Part shown: in pieces, positions 42,799 to 51,906 of the stretch
Layout of the letters: every line of letters begins with the position of its first letter
Position numbering within the stretch: the first letter of the stretch is position 1
Source: Andeanibacterium sp035497315
Lineage (GTDB): Bacteria > Pseudomonadota > Alphaproteobacteria > Sphingomonadales > Sphingomonadaceae
Direction: 5' to 3'
Assembly (NCBI GenBank): GCA_035497315.1
Contig: DATJDU010000091.1
Span: forward strand, 1 to 64,000
Length of the DNA: 64,000 bases
The notes under the pieces: generated by a model
The model's input: only the letters and a program-made list of their open reading frames with translations
Told to the model about the DNA's origin: nothing
Database searches by the model: none
Translations under genes and position numbers: made by a program

Positions 42799-42981
42799 AT
42801 GTCCAATCGCCTTTTCAGCCTGATGGAAAAGCACCAGAAGCTGGACGAGGCCCTGCGCCTTGCGGAGCTTCGCAAGGGCCGCAACCCGTTCGAGATCGTG
42901 CGGCTCAAGAAGCTCAAGCTATCGGTAAAGGATCGCATTGCCCGCCTGCTGCGCAGGCCGCCTGCACCCGTCCTCCACTGA
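42799..42981 (+). CDS. YdcH/DUF465 small protein
   Basis: A 60-residue protein, MSNRLFSLMEKHQKLDEALR followed by LKKLKLSVKDRIARLLRRP, which is the usual DUF465 helical hairpin. Length and motif (HQKLDEALRLAE) agree with the family. The function is unknown; the family is common and often stress-responsive. GAAGGGAGC precedes the ATG. A GC-rich hairpin follows 20 bases after the stop. Confidence 0.9.
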   Translation: MSNRLFSLMEKHQKLDEALRLAELRKGRNPFEIVRLKKLKLSVKDRIARLLRRPPAPVLH

Positions 42982-43001
42982 CGCTTTGATGACCACGCAT
43001 T

Positions 43002-43030
43002 TCGCCCGCGGCCTATTCGGTCGCGGGCGA
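43002..43030 (+). terminator. Hairpin after ydcH
   Basis: Perfect 9-base stem TCGCCCGCG/CGCGGGCGA with an 11-base loop, between ydcH and the TerC gene. The tail is not U-rich, so termination efficiency is uncertain. Confidence 0.5.
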
Positions 43031-43072
43031 CACATCTTTGCGCCGTCACTGCGTAATTGAGGGACAAAATTG

Positions 43073-44059
43073 ATGGAATTCCTGTTTGCTGACTGGCTCG
43101 GAACCCCATTGTGGTTCTGGCTGTCATTCGCCGCGATCGTGATCGCACTCACCGCCTTCGACCTCGGTATCCTTCATAAGGAGGACCGTGAGATGGGCGT
43201 GGCGGAATCGCTCAAGCTCTCGGTGTTTTACATCAGCGTGGCCCTGGCGTTCGGCCTATGGGTCTGGTTCGAACGCGGCCCCGATCTGGGCATGAAATAT
43301 TACACCGGCTTCTTCATCGAGAAGGCGCTGTCGATCGACAATGTCTTCATCATTTCGCTGATCTTCAGCTTCTTCGCCATTCCCCGGCGCTATCAATATC
43401 GGGCGCTGCTGTGGGGCATTCTGGCGGTGATCGTGCTGCGCGGCCTGATGATCGCGGCAGGGGCCGCCCTGGTGCAGGAGTTCTACTGGACGCTCTACAT
43501 CTTCGCCGCCTTCCTGATCTTCACCGGCATCAGGATGCTATGGGCTGCGGACCACGAGCCGGACATTTCCCGCAATCCGCTGGTGAAATGGCTTTCCGGC
43601 CATATGCGGATCACCAAGCAGCTCCACGGCCCACGCTTCTTCGTGCGTGAGCCGGACGGGAAGACGGGGAAGCTGGCACTGGCGGCAACCCCGTTGTTCC
43701 TGGCACTGGTGGTGATCAATCTTGCGGATCTGGTTTTCGCGGTGGATTCCGTGCCGGCGATCTTCGCGATCACGACCGATACGTTCATCGTCTACACCAG
43801 CAACATCATGGCGATTCTGGGCCTGCGCGCGCTCTATTTCGCGCTGGCGGCGATGGTCCACCGCTTCCACTATCTGAAATACGCGCTGGCTCTGGTGCTG
43901 GTATTCATCGGCGCCAAGATCTTCATCGGCGATTTTCTGACGGAAAGCGGCAAGGTGCCGCCGGCGATCAGCCTTGGCGTGACCTTCGCCCTGATCCTGG
44001 GCGGCGTGCTGTGGTCGCTCTGGAAGACGCGCAAGGAGGAGAGCGAGACGGCCGCCTGA
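43073..44059 (+). CDS. TerC-family integral membrane protein
   Basis: A 328-residue membrane protein with about nine helices and the TerC acidic motifs within the membrane: GFFIEKALSIDNVFIISLIF near residue 80 and NLADLVFAVDSVPAIFAITT near residue 225. Members are linked to tellurite resistance and to manganese or calcium export (Alx/MntX type). ATG 43073 gives MEFLFADWLG. I looked for a yybP-ykoY riboswitch in the 90-base leader and did not find one. Confidence 0.92.
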   Translation: MEFLFADWLGTPLWFWLSFAAIVIALTAFDLGILHKEDREMGVAESLKLSVFYISVALAFGLWVWFERGPDLGMKYYTGFFIEKALSIDNVFIISLIFSFFAIPRRYQYRALLWGILAVIVLRGLMIAAGAALVQEFYWTLYIFAAFLIFTGIRMLWAADHEPDISRNPLVKWLSGHMRITKQLHGPRFFVREPDGKTGKLALAATPLFLALVVINLADLVFAVDSVPAIFAITTDTFIVYTSNIMAILGLRALYFALAAMVHRFHYLKYALALVLVFIGAKIFIGDFLTESGKVPPAISLGVTFALILGGVLWSLWKTRKEESETAA

Positions 44060-44086
44060 CGAGATGGGCCGGGATGGATTGGGCGC

Positions 44087-46093
44087 TCAGGCGTCGATCA
44101 GATCCCGGTCCAGTTCGCCTGCCCGGTTCTGGATGAAATTGAACCGGTGCTCAGGATTGCGGCCCATCAGCTGGTCGACAAGTTCCTTCACCGCAAAACG
44201 CTGTTCATGTTCGGCGGGCAGGGTGATGCGGATCAGGCCGCGGCTGGCGGGGCTCATGGTGGTTTCCCGCAATTGCTGCGGGTTCATTTCACCCAGGCCC
44301 TTGAAGCGGCTGACTTCCACCTTCCTGCCCTTGAACTGGGTCGCCTCCAGTTCGGCGCGGTGAGCTTCGTCGCGGGCATAGGTGCTCTCCTTGCCGGCGG
44401 TCAGCTTGTAGAGCGGAGGCTGGGCGAGAAAGAGGTGCCCGCGCTTCACGATCTCCGACATTTCCTGGAAGAAGAAGGTCATCAGCAGCGTGGCGATATG
44501 GGCGCCGTCGACATCGGCGTCGGTCATGATGATCACGCGATCGTAGCGCAGATTGTCGGGATTGCAGTCCTTGCGCGCGCCGCAGCCCAGCGCGAGCAGC
44601 AGATCGGCGATTTCCTGATTGGCGCGGATCTTGTCGGCCGTGGCGCTGGCGACATTCAGGATCTTGCCGCGGATCGGCAGGATCGCCTGCGTCTTGCGAT
44701 CGCGTGCCTGCTTGGCGCTGCCGCCGGCGGAATCGCCTTCGACGATGAAGAGCTCCGTCTCGCCATCGCCTTCGCCCGAACAATCGGTCAGCTTGCCGGG
44801 CAGGCGCAGCTTGCGGGCGTTGGTGGCGGTCTTGCGTTTGATCTCGCGTTCGGCCTTGCGCTTCAGACGCTCGTCCATCCGCTCCATCACCGCGCCCAGC
44901 AGCGCGCGGCCCCGCTCCATATTGTCGCTGAGGAAATGGTCGAAATGGTCGCGCACTGCGTTTTCGACCATGCGCGCAGCCTCGGGGCTGGTCAGCCGGT
45001 CCTTCGTCTGGCTCTGGAATTGGGGGTCGCGGATGAAGAGCGAGAGCATCACTTCGCTGCCGGTTACGATATCGTCGGCCGTGATGTCCTTGGCCTTCTT
45101 CTGCCCGGTCAACTCGCCAAAGGCGCGGATGCCCTTGGTCAGCGCCCCGCGCAGGCCCTGTTCGTGGGTGCCGCCATCGGGGGTGGGCACAGTGTTGCAA
45201 TACCAGCTGTAGGAGCCGTCGGACCATAGCGGCCAGGCGATGGCCCATTCCACGCGGCCCATCTGCTCACCTTCAGGCCCGGCCGGAAAATCCTGGCTGC
45301 CGCTGAAGAACTGGCTGGTCACGCATTCGCGGGTGCCGATCTGTTCGGCCAGATGGTCTGAAAGGCCGCCGGGGAACTGGAACACGGCTTCGGCAGGGAC
45401 ATCGTCACTGGTAAGGGCTTCCGCGCATTTCCAGCGGATTTCCACTCCGGCGAAGAGATAGGCCTTGGAACGGACCAGCTTGAACAGGCGCAGCGGCTTG
45501 AACTTCTGATCGCCGAATATCTCATTGTCCGGAACGAAGCAGACGCTGGTGCCGCGCCGGTTGGGCGTAGGGCCCAGCTTCTGCAGCGGGCCCTGCGTGA
45601 CACCGCGCGAGAATTCCTGCGCATAGAGCTGCTTCTCACGCGCCACCTCGATGCGCGTATAACTGGACAGCGCATTCACCACGCTCACGCCCACGCCGTG
45701 GAGGCCGCCCGAGGTGGCATAGGCCTTGCCCGAGAATTTGCCGCCGGAATGGAGCGTGGAAAGGATCACCTCGAGTGAGGATTTGCCCGGGAATTTGGGA
45801 TGCTCATCCACCGGAATGCCACGGCCATTGTCGATAATGGTCAGCCGCCCGGCGGTTCCCGGCGGGCCTTCCTCGAGCATGACTTCGATGCGGTTTGCAT
45901 AGCCTGCGACCGCTTCGTCCATCGCATTGTCCAGCACTTCGGCGGCGAGGTGGTGCAGGGCGCGTTCGTCCGTGCCGCCGATATACATGCCGGGACGGCG
46001 GCGGACAGGTTCGAGCCCTTCGAGAACCTCGATCGAGGAGGCGTTGTAATCGCCGCTCGCGGCGGGCGCGTTTTCGAACAGATCATCGGACAT
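44087..46093 (-). CDS. parE: DNA topoisomerase IV subunit B
   Basis: ATPase subunit that decatenates chromosomes with ParC. The 668 residues carry the GHKL motifs EVLDNAMDEAVAGYA and DNGRGIPVDEH, the loop GLHGVGVSVVNALSSY, and the TOPRIM motifs ELFIVEGDSAGGSAKQARDR and DADVDGAHI. The length and the lack of a GyrB insertion favour ParE over GyrB. The gene is transcribed alone, converging with terC. Confidence 0.95.
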   Translation of the reverse strand: MSDDLFENAPAASGDYNASSIEVLEGLEPVRRRPGMYIGGTDERALHHLAAEVLDNAMDEAVAGYANRIEVMLEEGPPGTAGRLTIIDNGRGIPVDEHPKFPGKSSLEVILSTLHSGGKFSGKAYATSGGLHGVGVSVVNALSSYTRIEVAREKQLYAQEFSRGVTQGPLQKLGPTPNRRGTSVCFVPDNEIFGDQKFKPLRLFKLVRSKAYLFAGVEIRWKCAEALTSDDVPAEAVFQFPGGLSDHLAEQIGTRECVTSQFFSGSQDFPAGPEGEQMGRVEWAIAWPLWSDGSYSWYCNTVPTPDGGTHEQGLRGALTKGIRAFGELTGQKKAKDITADDIVTGSEVMLSLFIRDPQFQSQTKDRLTSPEAARMVENAVRDHFDHFLSDNMERGRALLGAVMERMDERLKRKAEREIKRKTATNARKLRLPGKLTDCSGEGDGETELFIVEGDSAGGSAKQARDRKTQAILPIRGKILNVASATADKIRANQEIADLLLALGCGARKDCNPDNLRYDRVIIMTDADVDGAHIATLLMTFFFQEMSEIVKRGHLFLAQPPLYKLTAGKESTYARDEAHRAELEATQFKGRKVEVSRFKGLGEMNPQQLRETTMSPASRGLIRITLPAEHEQRFAVKELVDQLMGRNPEHRFNFIQNRAGELDRDLIDA

Positions 46094-46151
46094 CGCTATG
46101 GCCTATAAGGCGCGGAATCGCGCCTTCACAAGCGGGATGCGCGGGTTATCG

Positions 46152-47303
46152 TCAGTCCTCGAAACGGTCGGGCGCGGCAGAGACGATGTCGATCCGGCCC
46201 TTGGCAACCTGACGCACTTCCATCGAGCGTTCCACAACGCCGTCGGCGCGGAAGCGGAATGGCCCGTCCAGCCCCAGAAAGCCCCCGCTGTCGCGCATTT
46301 TCGCGAGCGGGAATGCCTTGCCCGGCTTCCAGTCCCGCGCGACGCGCAGGGTGAGCAGGACCGCGTCGTAACCCAAAGTGGCGATGCGGTGCGGCGTGGA
46401 GCCGAAGCGGGTACGGTAGCTGTCCGAGAACTGGCCGAAGCGGCCGTCGGAAATCGTGGAATAAAGCGCCCCGCGCAAGGCGGACGAACTGGCGACGCTG
46501 GCATCCCCGCTCCACAATTCGGTGCCGAGCAACAAGGGGGAGGTGGCATTGGCCGGGCGGACCGCACCGGCGGCCTGGATCGAAAGACGCGGCCCTTCCG
46601 CGATCATCAGCGTATCGAACCCACCCTTTTCGCGCAGGCGTTGGGCCGCGCTGACGATGGAGGTGTTCCCCCGATCATAGGTCGCGCGGCCGCCCAGCGT
46701 CAGTCCGCTTTGTGCCAGGGCATATTTGAACGCGCTTTCCGCCCGGGCGCCATATTCGCCATTGGGGACGAGGATCGCGACTTTTCTGGAGCCGAGCGAT
46801 TTTGCGAAATCGATTGACCGCACGATCGATTGTTCGGGGCTAACGCCCATCACGAATACATCATTGGTGGCCACCGAAGTGTCGTTCGAAAAAGTGATCA
46901 GCGGCACATTGGCGGGGCGGGCCCGGGCCAGCACGGGCATTACGTCTTCCGACAAGAGCGGGCCCAGGATCAGCTTGTTGCCATCGGCGAGGGCCCGGGC
47001 TGCGGCGCTGTCGGCCCCGGTGGCCGTGTCATAAGTGGTGATGCGCAGGTTTTCGGCATTGGTATCGAGCAGGGCCATGGTGGCAGCATTGGCGATGGAC
47101 TGGCCGACTTCGCTATTGGTGCCGGAAAGCGGAACCAGCAGGGCCACGCGATGACGGCCCGTATCAGTGGGCAGGGCGCCTTCGCTCGGCTGCGGCACCG
47201 GTGCCGGCCCGGGCTCGACCTTGGGGATCACTTTACAGCCCGCGAGCAGCACCATGCCGGCTAGGGCAAGGGCCCTGCGACGATTGACAGATCCACCCAA
47301 CAT
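46152..47303 (-). CDS. LpoA-like lipoprotein (penicillin-binding protein activator family)
   Basis: A 383-residue lipoprotein (RRALALAGMVLLAGCK, lipid Cys about residue 23) with a periplasmic-binding type I fold: RVALLVPLSGTNSEVGQSIA, then NVPLITFSNDTSVA and VAILVPNGEYGARAESAF. This is the LpoA/LivJ-like family called penicillin-binding protein activator, but without LpoA's N-terminal TPR domain, so a link to PBP1A is only likely, not certain. It is divergent from rsmI (36 bases), the conserved arrangement in many proteobacteria. Confidence 0.85.
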   Translation of the reverse strand: MLGGSVNRRRALALAGMVLLAGCKVIPKVEPGPAPVPQPSEGALPTDTGRHRVALLVPLSGTNSEVGQSIANAATMALLDTNAENLRITTYDTATGADSAAARALADGNKLILGPLLSEDVMPVLARARPANVPLITFSNDTSVATNDVFVMGVSPEQSIVRSIDFAKSLGSRKVAILVPNGEYGARAESAFKYALAQSGLTLGGRATYDRGNTSIVSAAQRLREKGGFDTLMIAEGPRLSIQAAGAVRPANATSPLLLGTELWSGDASVASSSALRGALYSTISDGRFGQFSDSYRTRFGSTPHRIATLGYDAVLLTLRVARDWKPGKAFPLAKMRDSGGFLGLDGPFRFRADGVVERSMEVRQVAKGRIDIVSAAPDRFED

Positions 47304-47339
47304 CTTGCTGCTCCCCGAAATCCTGTCCACAAGGCCTGA

Positions 47340-48188
47340 ATGTCCAGCGCTGAACGTGAACCTTCCCTGATACCGGGGCTCTATATTGTCGCCACGCCGA
47401 TTGGCAATCTCGGTGACATCACGATGCGGGCAGCCGAGGTGCTGGCGCGGTGCGATGCTATCGCCTGCGAGGATACGCGCGTTACCGCCAAGTTGCTGAA
47501 ACATTTGGAGATCAGGAAACCGCTGTGGCGCTATGACGATCACAGCGGGGAAAAAGATCGCGCGCGCCTGCTGGAACTTATGCGCAGTCAGGCAATCGCA
47601 CTGGTGAGCGACGCGGGCACGCCGTTGATTTCCGATCCCGGCTATCGTCTGGTCCGCGATGCGCGCGAACAGGGGATCACGGTGACCAGCCTGCCTGGCC
47701 CCTGCGCGGTGGTGGTGGGGCTGACCTTGTCCGGCCTGCCGAACGACCGCTTCCTGTTCGCGGGTTTCCTGCCGGTGAAGGAAAAGGCGCGTGGGGATGT
47801 GCTTGCCGGGCTGGCGGCGGTGCCTGCCACGCTGATCTTCTATGAGACCGCGCCGCGCCTCACGAAATCGCTGGAGGCAATCGCCAGCGTTCTGCCTGGG
47901 CGCGACGTGGCCGTGGCGCGCGAACTGACCAAGCTGCACGAAGAATGCCGCACCGGCACACCGGCCGAACTTATCGCCTATTACGAGGCTCATCCGCCAA
48001 GAGGCGAGATCGTGCTGCTGGTTGCCCCTCCGGGCGAGGATGCGGGCGGGGACGTGGACGCCGATGCACTACTGATCGCCGCGCTGGAGCATGACAAGCC
48101 ATCGCAGGCAGCCTCGCAAGTCGCCAAGGCAACGGGGCTCGACCGCAAGGTGCTCTATGCGCGGGCGATGGAACTCAAGGCACAATGA
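47340..48188 (+). CDS. rsmI: 16S rRNA (cytidine-1402 2'-O)-methyltransferase
   Basis: At 282 residues, it has the tetrapyrrole-methylase fold with the RsmI signature YIVATPIGNLGDITMRA near residue 13, CEDTRVTAKLLKHL, DAGTPLISDPGYRLV and LPGPCAVVVGLTLSG. It modifies the decoding centre of 16S rRNA. The stop overlaps the yraN start by four bases. Divergent lpoA-like, rsmI and yraN in this order is a common proteobacterial arrangement. Confidence 0.95.
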   Translation: MSSAEREPSLIPGLYIVATPIGNLGDITMRAAEVLARCDAIACEDTRVTAKLLKHLEIRKPLWRYDDHSGEKDRARLLELMRSQAIALVSDAGTPLISDPGYRLVRDAREQGITVTSLPGPCAVVVGLTLSGLPNDRFLFAGFLPVKEKARGDVLAGLAAVPATLIFYETAPRLTKSLEAIASVLPGRDVAVARELTKLHEECRTGTPAELIAYYEAHPPRGEIVLLVAPPGEDAGGDVDADALLIAALEHDKPSQAASQVAKATGLDRKVLYARAMELKAQ

Positions 48189-48535
48189 ACCGCGCAAAAG
48201 CTGAACAGCTCGGCCGTCTGGCGGAGGTCAGGGCTGCGCTGTGGCTTAACCTCCATGGCTGGTGGGTGCTCGACCGGCGGGTGAAGACCCCGCGCGGCGA
48301 GATCGACCTGATCGCCCGGCGCGGACGGACTGTCGCCTTCATCGAAGTGAAATGGCGCAAGCGCAGCGAGGATCTGGGCGATGCGATCGACGAATATCGC
48401 CTGCGCCGGGTGGCCGCGGCAGTGGAGGCGGTGGCTCATCGCTATGCAAAGGTGAAGGATTCGATCAGGATCGACGTGCTGCTCCTTGCGCCGGGGCGCT
48501 TCCCGCGCCACATCGTCAACGCCTGGCAGCCCTGA
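48185..48535 (+). CDS. yraN: YraN family (UPF0102) endonuclease-like protein
   Basis: A 116-residue protein with the restriction-endonuclease-like core of UPF0102: RLAEVRAALWLNLHGW, then RRVKTPRGEIDLIARRGRTV and FIEVKWRKRSED, giving the E-x(n)-D-x(n)-E-x-K arrangement. The cellular role is unclear, possibly DNA processing. It is translationally coupled to rsmI and followed 41 bases later by gshB. Confidence 0.92.
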   Translation: MNRAKAEQLGRLAEVRAALWLNLHGWWVLDRRVKTPRGEIDLIARRGRTVAFIEVKWRKRSEDLGDAIDEYRLRRVAAAVEAVAHRYAKVKDSIRIDVLLLAPGRFPRHIVNAWQP

Positions 48536-48575
48536 GAGGGGCGAGCCCGCACAAGCTGGATAGAAAGAATACGGT

Positions 48576-49532
48576 ATGGCCCTGCGCGTCGCGGTCCAGA
48601 TGGACCCAATCGAAAGCATCAATATCGCCGGCGATTCCAGTTTCGCCCTGATGTTGAGCGCACAGGCGCGCGGGCACGAACTGTTCCATTACGATGTCGG
48701 TTCGCTGACGCTGGACGAAAATGATCGTCTCCACGCCATGCTGCAGCCCGTGACTGTGCAGCGCGTAGCGGGCAGCCATTACAGCGCCGGCGAAGCGCGG
48801 CGGATGGATCTGGGCAAGGATATCGACGTCATCCTGATGCGGCAGGACCCGCCCTTCCACATGGGCTATATCACCGCGACCCATCTGCTGGAGCGGATCG
48901 AGAACGAGACGCTGGTGGTGAACAACCCCGTCAGCGTGCGCAATGCGCCTGAAAAGGTGTTCGTGCTGGATTTCCGGCAGTTCATGCCGCCCACGCTGGT
49001 CACCCGCTCGGTCGAGGAAGTGCGCGCTTTCCAGAAGCGTCATGGCGCAGTGGTGGTGAAGCCGATCCATGGCAATGGCGGCAAAGCGATCTTCCGCGTG
49101 CCCGAAAGCGGCGACAATCTCTCCGCCCTGATCGAGGTGTTCAACCAGACCTGGCCGGAACCGCATATGGTCCAGCCCTTCCTCCCCGAAGTAGCGGAAG
49201 GCGACAAGCGCATCGTGCTGGTGGACGGCGAGATTGCAGGCGCGATCAACCGCCGCCCGGGGGAAGGCGAGTTCCGTTCCAATCTCGCGCAGGGTGGTTC
49301 GGCCGAGGCTACCAGCCTCACCCCGCGCGAGGAGGAAATCTGTGCCGCCCTCGGTCCGCGACTCAAGGAACTGGGGTTGATCTTCGTGGGCATCGACGTG
49401 ATCGGCGGCAAATGGCTGACCGAGATCAATGTGACATCGCCTACCGGCATCGTCGCCATCGACAAATTCAACGGCACCGATACGGCGGGCATGATCTGGG
49501 ATGCGATCGAGGGCAGGCTCGGCCACAACTGA
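48576..49532 (+). CDS. gshB: Glutathione synthetase
   Basis: ATP-grasp ligase that joins glycine to gamma-glutamylcysteine. Across 318 residues the motifs are QMDPIESINIAGDSSFALM at the N-terminus, MRQDPPFHMGYI, VVKPIHGNGGKAIFRV (ATP loop) and GIDVIGGKWLTEINVTSPTG (metal ligands). The length is standard. It is probably in the rsmI-yraN operon. It supplies glutathione that GST-type enzymes such as the LigF-like protein would use. Confidence 0.96.
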   Translation: MALRVAVQMDPIESINIAGDSSFALMLSAQARGHELFHYDVGSLTLDENDRLHAMLQPVTVQRVAGSHYSAGEARRMDLGKDIDVILMRQDPPFHMGYITATHLLERIENETLVVNNPVSVRNAPEKVFVLDFRQFMPPTLVTRSVEEVRAFQKRHGAVVVKPIHGNGGKAIFRVPESGDNLSALIEVFNQTWPEPHMVQPFLPEVAEGDKRIVLVDGEIAGAINRRPGEGEFRSNLAQGGSAEATSLTPREEEICAALGPRLKELGLIFVGIDVIGGKWLTEINVTSPTGIVAIDKFNGTDTAGMIWDAIEGRLGHN

Positions 49533-49558
49533 GCCGCCCCCGGATCGGATTTACCGCA

Positions 49559-50308
49559 TCAGATCGAATAGCCTCCATCTATCGCCAGCGCCGCCCCGGT
49601 GATGAAGCGGCCTTCCTCGCTCGCCAGAAAAGCTGCAAGGCCCGCCACGTCGCTCGCTTCGCCGAAGTGTCCGGTGGCCAGGGCGGCGAGCGCAGGGGCG
49701 GCCCATGGCCCGTCCGCCGGGTTGAGATCGGTGTCTATCGGGCCCGGTTCGATCACATTGGCGGTGATGCCCTTCGGCCCCAGATCGCGCGCCGCGCCCT
49801 TGGTCAGGCCCACCAGCGCGGCCTTGGTGGCCGAATAGAGTGCGCCGTGAGTGAAGGGCAGGCGCTGGGCATTGATGCTGCCGATAGTGATGATCCGCCC
49901 GCCTGGGGTCATGATCTTTGCCGCCGCATTCATCGCCACGAAGGCCGCACGGACGTGGACGGCGAAGATATGCTCGTAATTCGCCAGCGTTGCTTCACCG
50001 ATCAGTTCGGGCGTTCCGCCGCCCGCATTGTTGACGAGGATGTCGAGGCCACCGAAATGGCTGGCAGTGTCGCCAATTGCCCGCTCCACTGCGGCCGGAT
50101 CGGCACTGTCGGCCGCAATCGCAAGGGCATCCCCGCCATCCGTAACGATCTCGCTTACGATCTGGCCGGCCGCATCGGACGAGGCGCGATAGGTGAAGGC
50201 GACTTTCGCCCCCTCTGCCGCGAAACGCCTGACGATCCCCGCGCCAATCCCGCGCGATCCGCCGGTTACCAATGCGATCTTGCCCGAGAGGCGGCCCTGT
50301 TGTGTCAT
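49559..50308 (-). CDS. Short-chain dehydrogenase/reductase, FabG-like
   Basis: NAD(P)-dependent oxidoreductase of 249 residues. The cofactor motif is VTGGSRGIGAGIVRRFA near residue 14, NNAGGG follows, then the catalytic Ser and Tyr-x-x-x-Lys (TIGSINAQRLPFTHGALYSA then TKAAL), and the C-terminal GRFITGAALAIDGGYSI. The substrate cannot be read. ATG 50308 gives MTQQGRLSGKIAL; upstream starts at 50335 and 50320 are possible but add unconserved residues. It converges with gshB. Confidence 0.88.
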   Translation of the reverse strand: MTQQGRLSGKIALVTGGSRGIGAGIVRRFAAEGAKVAFTYRASSDAAGQIVSEIVTDGGDALAIAADSADPAAVERAIGDTASHFGGLDILVNNAGGGTPELIGEATLANYEHIFAVHVRAAFVAMNAAAKIMTPGGRIITIGSINAQRLPFTHGALYSATKAALVGLTKGAARDLGPKGITANVIEPGPIDTDLNPADGPWAAPALAALATGHFGEASDVAGLAAFLASEEGRFITGAALAIDGGYSI

Positions 50309-50457
50309 GATCAATTGCATTCCTTGCCTGTTCATCCCGCATCGCTAGGACGGGCGGCACGCCGCGTCACCAGCGCCGGAAGGCCGGACAAGCTTTTAGC
50401 CGCCTGCCGCAAAGGACCGCCGATGAACTCTGCCTCCGCTCGGGCCATATCGCTGCC

Positions 50458-51063
50458 ATGAACGAATTCATCCTGCATGTGATCGAACAGGGCGGCTATC
50501 TGGGCATCGCTTTCCTGATGGTGATCGAGAATGTGTTTCCGCCGATTCCGTCGGAACTGATCATGGGGCTGGGCGGTGTTGCCGTGGCACGCGGGACGAT
50601 GGAGTTCTGGCCGCTGCTGGTGGCGGGAACGATCGGTTCCACCCTTGGCAATTACGTCTGGTTCCTGGCGGGGGACAAATGGGGCTATCGGCGGCTGCAG
50701 CCGCTGATCGACCGCTGGGGCCGCTGGCTGACGGTGGAATGGGAAGATGTGGAGGCAGCCACCCGCTTCTTCCGCCGCCACGGCCAATGGGTGGTGTTCC
50801 TGCTGCGTTTTTCCCCGCTGCTGCGCACGATGATCTCGCTGCCGGCGGGGCTTTCCCACATGCGGCATGGCAGGTTCCTGGCCTATACTTTCGCCGGAAC
50901 CGCCGTGTGGAACGTGCTGCTGATCGGCGGCGGGCACTGGCTGGGCCGCTATTTCGAGCAATCCCAGCAATGGCTCGACTGGATCGTGATCGGCGGGCTC
51001 GCGCTGGGCCTTGCGGGCTATATCTGGCGGGTGGTCACATGGAAGCCACGCAAGGATCGTTAG
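50458..51063 (+). CDS. DedA family membrane protein
   Basis: A 201-residue membrane protein with the DedA/VTT features: an amphipathic re-entrant helix FLMVIENVFPPIPSELIMG near residue 17, GSTLGNYVWFLAGDKWG, and VVFLLRFSPLLRTMISLPAG near residue 115. DedA proteins act as lipid (C55-P or phosphatidylethanolamine) transporters or scramblases, which fits known roles but is not specific here. It stands alone. Confidence 0.92.
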   Translation: MNEFILHVIEQGGYLGIAFLMVIENVFPPIPSELIMGLGGVAVARGTMEFWPLLVAGTIGSTLGNYVWFLAGDKWGYRRLQPLIDRWGRWLTVEWEDVEAATRFFRRHGQWVVFLLRFSPLLRTMISLPAGLSHMRHGRFLAYTFAGTAVWNVLLIGGGHWLGRYFEQSQQWLDWIVIGGLALGLAGYIWRVVTWKPRKDR

Positions 51064-51090
51064 GCGACGTGGGCAGTTCAGCCGAATGCC

Positions 51091-51723
51091 TCACTGTGCG
51101 CCGCCAGCCTTGGCTGCTGCAACCTCTGCATCCCATGCGCCCCATTCGATCGCGCGCCCGGGGAAGGCGACCTTCTCGAAGGGCCATTCCGTTCGCACCC
51201 AGGTCTTTACCCATTGATACAGCTCGGCATCGAAACCGGCGTCATACTCGGCTTTGGTCACCCATAATCTGACCACTGCATCGTAACCCTGAACCGGGCT
51301 GGGCGAGACGTAAACACTGCCGCGCTCACGGCTGCCATCCGGCGTCAGGACCCCATAGGCGAAAGATTTGCGGCCAGAGAATCTCGCCTGCTCCGTCTCC
51401 ATGTCCCGCATGGCATCGGCTGCGGAGATATCCTTGTGAGGCCAATCCGTGCTGCGGGTGAAGGTCGCCTGCAGATGTTCGATGGACGACATATAGGCGT
51501 CGAAATCCACTTTGACCAAATCGGGGCCCAGCGGCACGAGTTTGAAACCTGCGGTTTCAACCGATGTCGGAACAGCAAAATCCGCTGGGACGAAGGGCGC
51601 TTTCTCGTCGGATGCCGAATTCGCAGCGGGTGCGGGTGCAGCAGCTTCCTCTGCGAAGGCCGGGCACGCCGCCATTATGAGCATCGCAAAGGACAAGCCT
51701 GCACCGCTGATCTTCGAATTCAT
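51091..51723 (-). CDS. Exported GNAT-like protein
   Basis: 210 residues with a signal peptide (AGLSFAMLIMAACPAFAEEA). The body, FKLVPLGPDLVKVDFDAYMS, DMETEQARFSGRKSFAYGVL and RGSVYVSPSPVQGYDAVVRL, then WVTKAEYDAG, follows the fold order of a GNAT acetyltransferase family also seen as cytoplasmic proteins in other phyla. A secreted GNAT is odd because acetyl-CoA is absent from the periplasm, so it may bind a different ligand. The acetyl-CoA pyrophosphate loop (Q/RxxGxG/A) is not evident. It stands alone. The 183 bases between it and xerC hold nothing I can identify. Confidence 0.65.
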   Translation of the reverse strand: MNSKISGAGLSFAMLIMAACPAFAEEAAAPAPAANSASDEKAPFVPADFAVPTSVETAGFKLVPLGPDLVKVDFDAYMSSIEHLQATFTRSTDWPHKDISAADAMRDMETEQARFSGRKSFAYGVLTPDGSRERGSVYVSPSPVQGYDAVVRLWVTKAEYDAGFDAELYQWVKTWVRTEWPFEKVAFPGRAIEWGAWDAEVAAAKAGGAQ

Positions 51724-51906
51724 CTGTTTGCTCCGACCCGTCCCGTGGCTTCATTCCACGCTTCCCGGGCAATCTGATCGGTTTGGTGAATGTTCGCAAT
51801 GGGTTGAAAGCTGCCATTCTTGACTTCTGTTCGAATTTGCCCACGCGGCCTGAGGTAAGTGGTCGTTGCTCCCTTGGGTCGATCCTCCAACATCCGCTCG
51901 AGTTAA

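Noticed and set aside
42982..43072. yybP-ykoY (manganese) riboswitch before the TerC gene
   Set aside because: The expected conserved AGGGGAGUAG-type sequence is absent; only a GC-rich hairpin is present.
51780..51890. Possible sphingomonad intergenic relic near AAAGCTGCCATTC
   Set aside because: It feels familiar from other genomes, but there is no second copy in this window and nothing to test it against.
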